NCBI GenBank assembly: GCA_037178855.1
Contig: JASJZC010000001.1
Coordinates: 5,022,001-5,086,000 of the forward strand
Length of the DNA stretch: 64,000 nucleotides
Direction: 5' to 3'
Source: Oscheius sp. JU75
Lineage: Eukaryota > Nematoda > Chromadorea > Rhabditida > Rhabditidae
The notes beneath the pieces were generated by a model. That model was not told the DNA's origin. It was given only the letters and a program-made list of their open reading frames with translations, and ran no database searches. The position numbers and the translations under genes are program-made. Each line of letters begins with the position of its first letter. Positions within the stretch are counted from its first letter, which is position 1. Shown here one piece after another: positions 58,886 to 64,000 of this stretch.

Positions 58886-61800
58886 ATGTTCTTCTCGACG
58901 CTAGCGGCTGCTCTTTTCCTCCTGGAGACTGTCCAGGCGACTTGTCCAGCTGGAACCATTTACAATGCTAATTTCGACAAGTAGGAAACACTTAAGAGTC
59001 GTTAAACGTTTGCAGATGTTACAAATATGTCTCCCAGCCAGCCACTTATCTGGTGGCAGAAGAGTCCTGTAAATCCATGGGAGGATATCTTGTAACTATT
59101 AGCAACTCTTTCGAGAACAGCTACATTGCTGCGGTGGCCGGGGCCAATTCCTGGATTGGACTGAACTATCTGCTGGCCAATACATGGACTTGGGTAGATG
59201 GTACATTAGCCCCCTTTTCCAGCTGGGCTCCAGGACAGCCCTCCGATCCCAGCACCAAGCAGTGTGCCTTGTATAACTACGGAAGCGGACAGTGGACGTG
59301 AGTCTTTGGTCTTGAAATTGACAAAGTTACCATCTAGAAAAGAAATGTGCAATGTCCAACACGCATACCTTTGTGATATCAATCCAAATGCTATTCACGG
59401 TACTTTTTGATTCAACTAGTTAACAACACGATTTAGGAAATAGTCTGAACATTCCCGCCAACCCCCAGGCTGATCCAAGCAACGCTCCTCAGTACGCTGC
59501 CTATCAACAAGCCGTCTCCGAGTTTACCTATTCGGTCAACTTCTCTGCCAGTCCTTGCAACGATTTTTACAACTACGCTTGCGGAAACTACAAGAAACAG
59601 GCCAGTTTGCAGTGTTGATTTCTCCTAGTCTCTAGGTTTCCATCTACGATATGACAGACAACAATTATAACAATATGGTCAGCCAGCTGACTTCTCCAGC
59701 CTACCAGTCAACTGTCCAGGTTAATCCTTTTTTTACTATTTTCTTATTTGATAACAGGCTTCGACAGCCCTGACCAAGGAGAAGAAATTCTTCGATGCCT
59801 GTAAATCCTCCCGGAGCAACTCCAAGCAAGACAATCAGACGCGTGTCCAGAAGAACTATCTGTATACGAAAGTCATGACTCTGCAGAGTTACCTGGGTTC
59901 TGCTTTCACCACAGTTTATGGCGGATCTGCCATCTATCCTACACCTAAACAACTGGCCAACGCTCTTGGTTATCTCTCCTTCGTCGAGGTCTTATCAGCT
60001 TTTTTCCAAACCAAAGATCGGCTTTAGGGCATTGATACCTACATCAGTCCATATGTGGACACCTATTGGAGAGACAATACCAAGGGAAACCTATTCTTCG
60101 TCGACCAGAATACTTGTGAACTGCCGTGAGTTCAGAGGAATACATTGAAATGGAAATTAGGAAGACTTATTACGCCCCCAATGTGTTCCCGACCATTAAG
60201 AACTCGTATATTGACAGTACTGTTGGTGTCCTGCAAGATTACTGTTCGGAACAGGTTGGAAACTTCAGTACAATTCAAACTGATGTTTAGGGAATCACCT
60301 GCCCATCGAATCTCAATTCAAAGGTCCAGGATTTGATCAATTTCGAGCAGATCATTGCCTACAACTACAGTACAGACGATACTACCAGACGCCAGGCTAA
60401 CAGGAACTGGAACCCTCAGACATTCAACCAAGCCCAGTCGACCTACTCCTTCATCGACTGGTCCGCCTACATTTCAAACGTTTGAGTTTTTAAAACAAAA
60501 ACGACTGAAATTCCAGATTCCATATGCTGCAGCCAGATCGCGAGTTCAAGCTGCCGGTTACAACTTTGATCTGATGGAGCCAGCCATGACCCAGAAGTTG
60601 AGCAAAGAACTTCAGGGCTATGGAGCTGAGAAAGTTGTCAACTATCTCTACATGAGACTGATTCTGGACTCGTCTCAATATCTGCCATCATATGAAAATT
60701 CGTTTAAGAAAATGCCCAAGGTAATTTATTCAATCTGCTTCTCCAAGTATGAATTGTAGCTCGAGAGAACACCGAAGATTGGAATTGATCGCAGAGACAG
60801 GAAGCAAAAGAGGAAGCCCATATCTGTGAGGAATATGGACGCGGCTTCCGAAGTCGATCAGCAATGTATTGAGCTAGCTGATGATCTTCTTCAGTATGCC
60901 AACGGTCGGGTTTTCATTGACAAGATATATCCCGATCAGGCCTCGAGAAAGGCCATTAGAGAGTGAGTTCTTTGATCCAATAACACAGAATACTATTAGT
61001 ACTGCCGGAGGTCTAATCAAGAACGTGGTCAACTCTTTCCAAGGAATGCTGGAACAACTCGACTGGATGGACGATTCGACCAAGTTGAGAGCTCTGGATA
61101 AGACGAACAACATCATCAAGAATATTGCCTTTCCGGATTGGATCACCGACAATTCCCAACTCGACAACTACTACAGTCTCCTGGATATCTCCTTCACCAC
61201 CGACTTCTATACTATGTGGGATCTTCTTATTCAGTTCAACCTCCAGCTCGAATACAAGAAACTGATGACAGTTCCCGCCGACAGAAACGACTTCCAAGCC
61301 GGACCTGGAGTCGTCAATGCCTGGTATCAGCCCGAATTCAACAGTATTACTCTAGCTGCTGGAATGCTGCAACCGCCTTTCTTCCATCAAAACTTCCCCA
61401 CTTCCATGAACTACGGTGGTATTGGAATTGTCAGCGGTGAGTCAGATAGAATTTTTTTCGATTTCAAGTTTGTAGGACATGAGCTGACACACGGATTCGA
61501 TGACCAGGGTGTCCAATGGGATCCGACCGGAAATCTTCCCTCGACTCCTTGGATGGATACCAATTCGTCTACCGGCTTCAATCAAATGGCCAACTGTGTC
61601 ATCAATGGTAGCTATTCAATGAAAACGTAGTAGTTTCGTATTTAAGAATACAGCAACTTCTGCCCGCTGGACGCTGCGAAATACACTCCGAACTGTATTA
61701 ATGGCGCCCAAACTCAAGGAGAGAACATTGCTGACAACGGAGGTCTGTTCCACGTTTACTATTGGCATTTAGAGGTTTAGGAATCCACGCAGCCTTCCGT

Positions 61801-62103
61801 GCGTACCGAACTCACATAGCCCTCGACGGACCAGACCCAGTTCTTCCCGATCCCGTCTTTAGCCAATTCACTCACGATCAGCTCTTTTTCCTCAACTACG
61901 GACAGATCTGGTGCGAGGCTCCAGTGGATGATGACTCGGTCTACCGCCAACTTATGACCGATCCTCACTCACCCGCTCTGTACAGAGTCTTTGGAACCAT
62001 CCAAAACTTCCCCGCCTTCCGAGTTGCCTACAACTGTCCAGTCGGAAGCTCCTATTCTCCAGTCGATCACTGCCGTGTCTGGGTACCTAATGTCGAAAAC
62101 TAA
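58886..62103 (+). CDS. C-type lectin fused to neprilysin-like M13 metalloprotease
   Basis: Signal peptide '[18 protein letters not shown]'. Residues about 20-160 are one CTLD ('[19 protein letters not shown]', '[13 protein letters not shown]', '[18 protein letters not shown]', '[19 protein letters not shown]', '[19 protein letters not shown]'). A phase-1 splice leads to the peptidase: N-terminal M13 domain from '[19 protein letters not shown]', '[18 protein letters not shown]' and '[20 protein letters not shown]', then the catalytic domain with '[19 protein letters not shown]', zinc-binding '[12 protein letters not shown]', third ligand region 'GENIADNGG', and the family's terminal 'CRVW'. 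About 830 residues. All zinc and catalytic residues of M13 (HExxH, ExxxD) are present. Typical neprilysins are type II membrane proteins; this one is predicted secreted. A GATA site (CTTATCT, 58,860-58,866) precedes it. Confidence 0.88.
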
Positions 62104-62377
62104 CTACAGGGCTAATGAACTTTTTACTATTGACCAGCTACCGACAGCACCTCCGCAGCTCTTTGGCCTTAAAACTCATAACAGGCGTCTTCGCCGTTTC
62201 CCCGCTTTCCTAGTAGATAGCTGGCTTGTCCCCCTTCTCTTGACATGAAATGACTTGCCAGCGTTTTTGGGTATTAGTGTTGATATGCAATTGTGCGGAC
62301 ACCATGACAGACAGACAGATGGACACCATTGCACTTTAGTAAAGAAAGATCATTATTAGTGGAGAGATGTCTTCTAG

Positions 62378-63470
62378 CTATTGTCGTATGAATCTGAATA
62401 CTTGCTCGTACTCCCTGTCCCTCACTGACCAACCTTTCTGACAGAGAGTATAGGCGTAGGCGTTGTATCTCTGAGCGGACCACATCCCGAACTCGGCGTA
62501 GTCATACTGGAGAAGGACAGTTCCATAGTCTCCTTGAGGATTGGCTGGAGAATTGAAACATTTATTTGTGGAAACTGTCCGACTCATACTCACATTGAAT
62601 GAAATTGTTGTATCCTGTCAGTTTGGTGCCGTCCATCCAAGTACAGTTTCCGGGATCGTTGTCCAAACATTGGAGCCCTATCCAGACAAACCCGTCAATA
62701 AATCCAATCAAATTAGCAATGAAGTCGTTCTGTTCCTTGCTCAAAATAATGGGGAGGGTTGCAAATTCTCTCTTACAATCTGCCATAGAATCGTTGTAAT
62801 TTCCAAGGAGTGGGATGTACTTATTACATTTTTTATACAGAAAGTTTGTGTCTCACCTTGTAGCACTTGCAATCTGCAGCCGATTGAGTGTAGAATCTGT
62901 CACAGATGAAAGTTCCGCACGGGGATGGGTCAGCCTTGCAGACGAAAGATTGTGCTTTGTTACATATTGCCTTACTAAAATTTGTTTCGACAAGAGACAA
63001 GGAAAACCGACTTCCAAAGACCATTATTGTTGTCCATCTCGGCGCATTGGTAACTACTGGGATCGGTGATAGTAGGGCTCAACTTCCAGTAGTCAGTTGG
63101 AGCTCCGGGTCTCGTCCAAGACCAGTTTTGGCTCGTTAAATAATTTAGCCCGATCCATGTACTGAACGAGCCCGTAGTCATAGATAAAAAATATGTTTTT
63201 CTTTTTCAAGTTAGATAGGATTACCAGCAACATATGTGTTCTCGAACCCGTTCTGGATGTCAACCAAATGTCCCCCAAATTTTCTCGCACAATACTGCTC
63301 GGCTTGGACAAAGCTTTGAGGGTCATTTATCAGAACGTAGCATCTACAAAGATGTTTAGAAAGAATGGCAGATCTTACTTGTTCAGGTTGGAATCATAGG
63401 TCATTCCATCGGGACAATAGGCGCCAACCAAAACAATTAGACTCAAATACGGAAATAGAGAGACCCGCAT
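62378..63470 (-). CDS. Secreted double C-type lectin
   Basis: Signal peptide 'MRVSLFPYLSLIVLVGA'. CTLD 1: 'CYVLINDPQSFVQAEQYC', 'GGHLVDIQNGFENTYVAG', 'STWIGLNYLTSQNWSWTRPG', 'QCAEMDNNNGLWKS', 'CNKAQSFVCKADPSPC'. The linker is 'CDRFYTQSAADCKCYK'. CTLD 2: 'DSMADCKREFATLPIILSKE', 'GFVWIGLQCLDNDPGNCTWM', 'DGTKLTGYNNFIQ', 'YAYTLCQKGWSVRD', stop 62378-62380 after 'VFRFIRQ'. Convergent with the fusion gene; only about 275 bases separate the stops. No EPN or QPD motif. Confidence 0.87.
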
Positions 63471-63517
63471 TTTGGAGAAGCATAAAACGATTCTAGCGGC
63501 GTTGCCAGTTTCGGGCT

Positions 63518-63527
63518 ACTGATAAGA
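63518..63527 (-). promoter_or_regulatory. GATA site upstream of last lectin
   Basis: ACTGATAAGA on the plus strand, 48 bases before the minus-strand ATG at 63470; an exact match to the nematode intestinal GATA consensus. Confidence 0.55.
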
Positions 63528-63547
63528 AGAGACTTCCTCTCCGAGAA

Positions 63548-63556
63548 TATAAAAAG
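63548..63556 (+). promoter_or_regulatory. Plus-strand TATA box near window end
   Basis: TATAAAAAG pointing to the right, divergent from the last lectin. Downstream an ATG at 63654 opens only nine codons ('MQLCLLQGG') before a stop or possible splice. A gene may start here and leave the window, or be interrupted by repeat copy C. Confidence 0.35.
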
Positions 63557-63736
63557 ACGGCACACTGATTTATACAGTCAAGATCTCAGTTTCTTCATCC
63601 ACGTAGACGAGGATTCTACAACTTGGCTCGGCAGCCGTTTTCACCGGTTGCTCATGCAGCTCTGCTTGCTTCAAGGGGGCTGAAAACGAGTCTTTAAACT
63701 ACGGTTCTTTTGTGGTACACGGACGGCATTATCAAT

Positions 63737-63936
63737 CTGTCTCTGTGTGCGTGTCTGTCTGAAGCCTTAGTATTAATCAATTTGTCACACATACTTTGTG
63801 ACAGCAGTTACTCTTTGCAAGTCAAGTCAAAGCGAGTCAGTTTGGGAGGCGTCTCTGGGAGAGCGCTGCCCCTGTCACGGTAGCTCGATGGAAGCTTCAT
63901 CTGTCTGTCACGAGCCCCAACGGGGCATCAGCCAAA
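63737..63936 (-). repeat. SINE-like dispersed repeat, copy C
   Basis: Minus-strand copy. Its complement reads TTTGGCTGATGCCCCGTTGG (head), ATCGAGCTACCGTGACAGG, CTCCCAAACTGACTCG, TGACTTGACTTGCAAAGAGT, the hairpin TGTCAC...GTGACA and a CAGACA-rich tail, colinear with copy B. Confidence 0.8.
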
Positions 63937-64000
63937 CTTGCTTTCTTTCCAAAAGCTATAAAGTGCTGTAGTCAAAAACAAACTTTGTACCTAATTAGAG

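Overview
The window reads as nuclear DNA of a nematode. Most genes are split by short introns of about 40-60 bases with GT...TTTCAG borders. Several coding starts sit just behind a TTTCAG-type site, as expected for spliced-leader trans-splicing, and several neighbours lie 100-220 bases apart on one strand like operon members. The gene families also fit: a patched-related (PTR) protein, a GT92/DUF23 glycosyltransferase, an acyltransferase-3/SGNH (OAC) protein and many secreted C-type lectins. No species can be named. Protein calls come from reading translations by eye and from memory of families; no search was run, and exon borders are my own splice predictions.

Region 1 (1-20,000) is mostly housekeeping: a focal adhesion kinase (+), a C2H2 zinc-finger protein (-), a small coiled-coil protein (-), complex I subunit NDUFA13/GRIM-19 (+), then a minus-strand run SPCS1 > LONP1 > TTC1 with gaps of about 220 and 140 bases (probable operon), and a katanin p80-like WD40 protein (+). 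From memory the orthologues of SPCS1, LONP1, TTC1 and NDUFA13 lie together on one C. elegans chromosome I cosmid (C34B2), so this looks like old conserved synteny. A 211-bp palindromic MITE lies in an NDUFA13 intron.

Region 2 (20,300-45,500) is accessory: a single-domain lectin, 3.3 kb without recognisable genes, the PTR protein, an F-box protein, two 55-residue secreted peptides, an unknown cysteine-containing protein, a long alanine-rich protein with 11-residue repeats, a GT31 glycosyltransferase between two inverted lectin duplicates, two more lectins, a small membrane protein and a LEA group-3-like protein that carries a signal peptide.

Region 3 (45,500-64,000) holds a frame-broken gene, an unknown small protein followed by the OAC protein, the GT92 enzyme, a two-domain lectin, a broken coiled-coil locus, a small polar protein, COX15, a secreted protein built of CPRC/CGPRC repeats, a fusion of a C-type lectin domain with a full neprilysin-type M13 metalloprotease, and a last lectin. 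Eight lectin-domain genes are present. Five have the same plan (signal peptide, CTLD, Cys-rich linker, CTLD); in the fusion the peptidase starts where the linker and second CTLD would be.

Many secreted-protein genes have compact promoters: a TATA box 40-50 bases before the ATG and/or a GATA site (TGATAA or AGATAA). In nematodes such sites are typical of intestinal genes, so much of the accessory region may be a gut-secreted defence, digestion or stress set. A roughly 200-bp SINE-like repeat is present in three copies.
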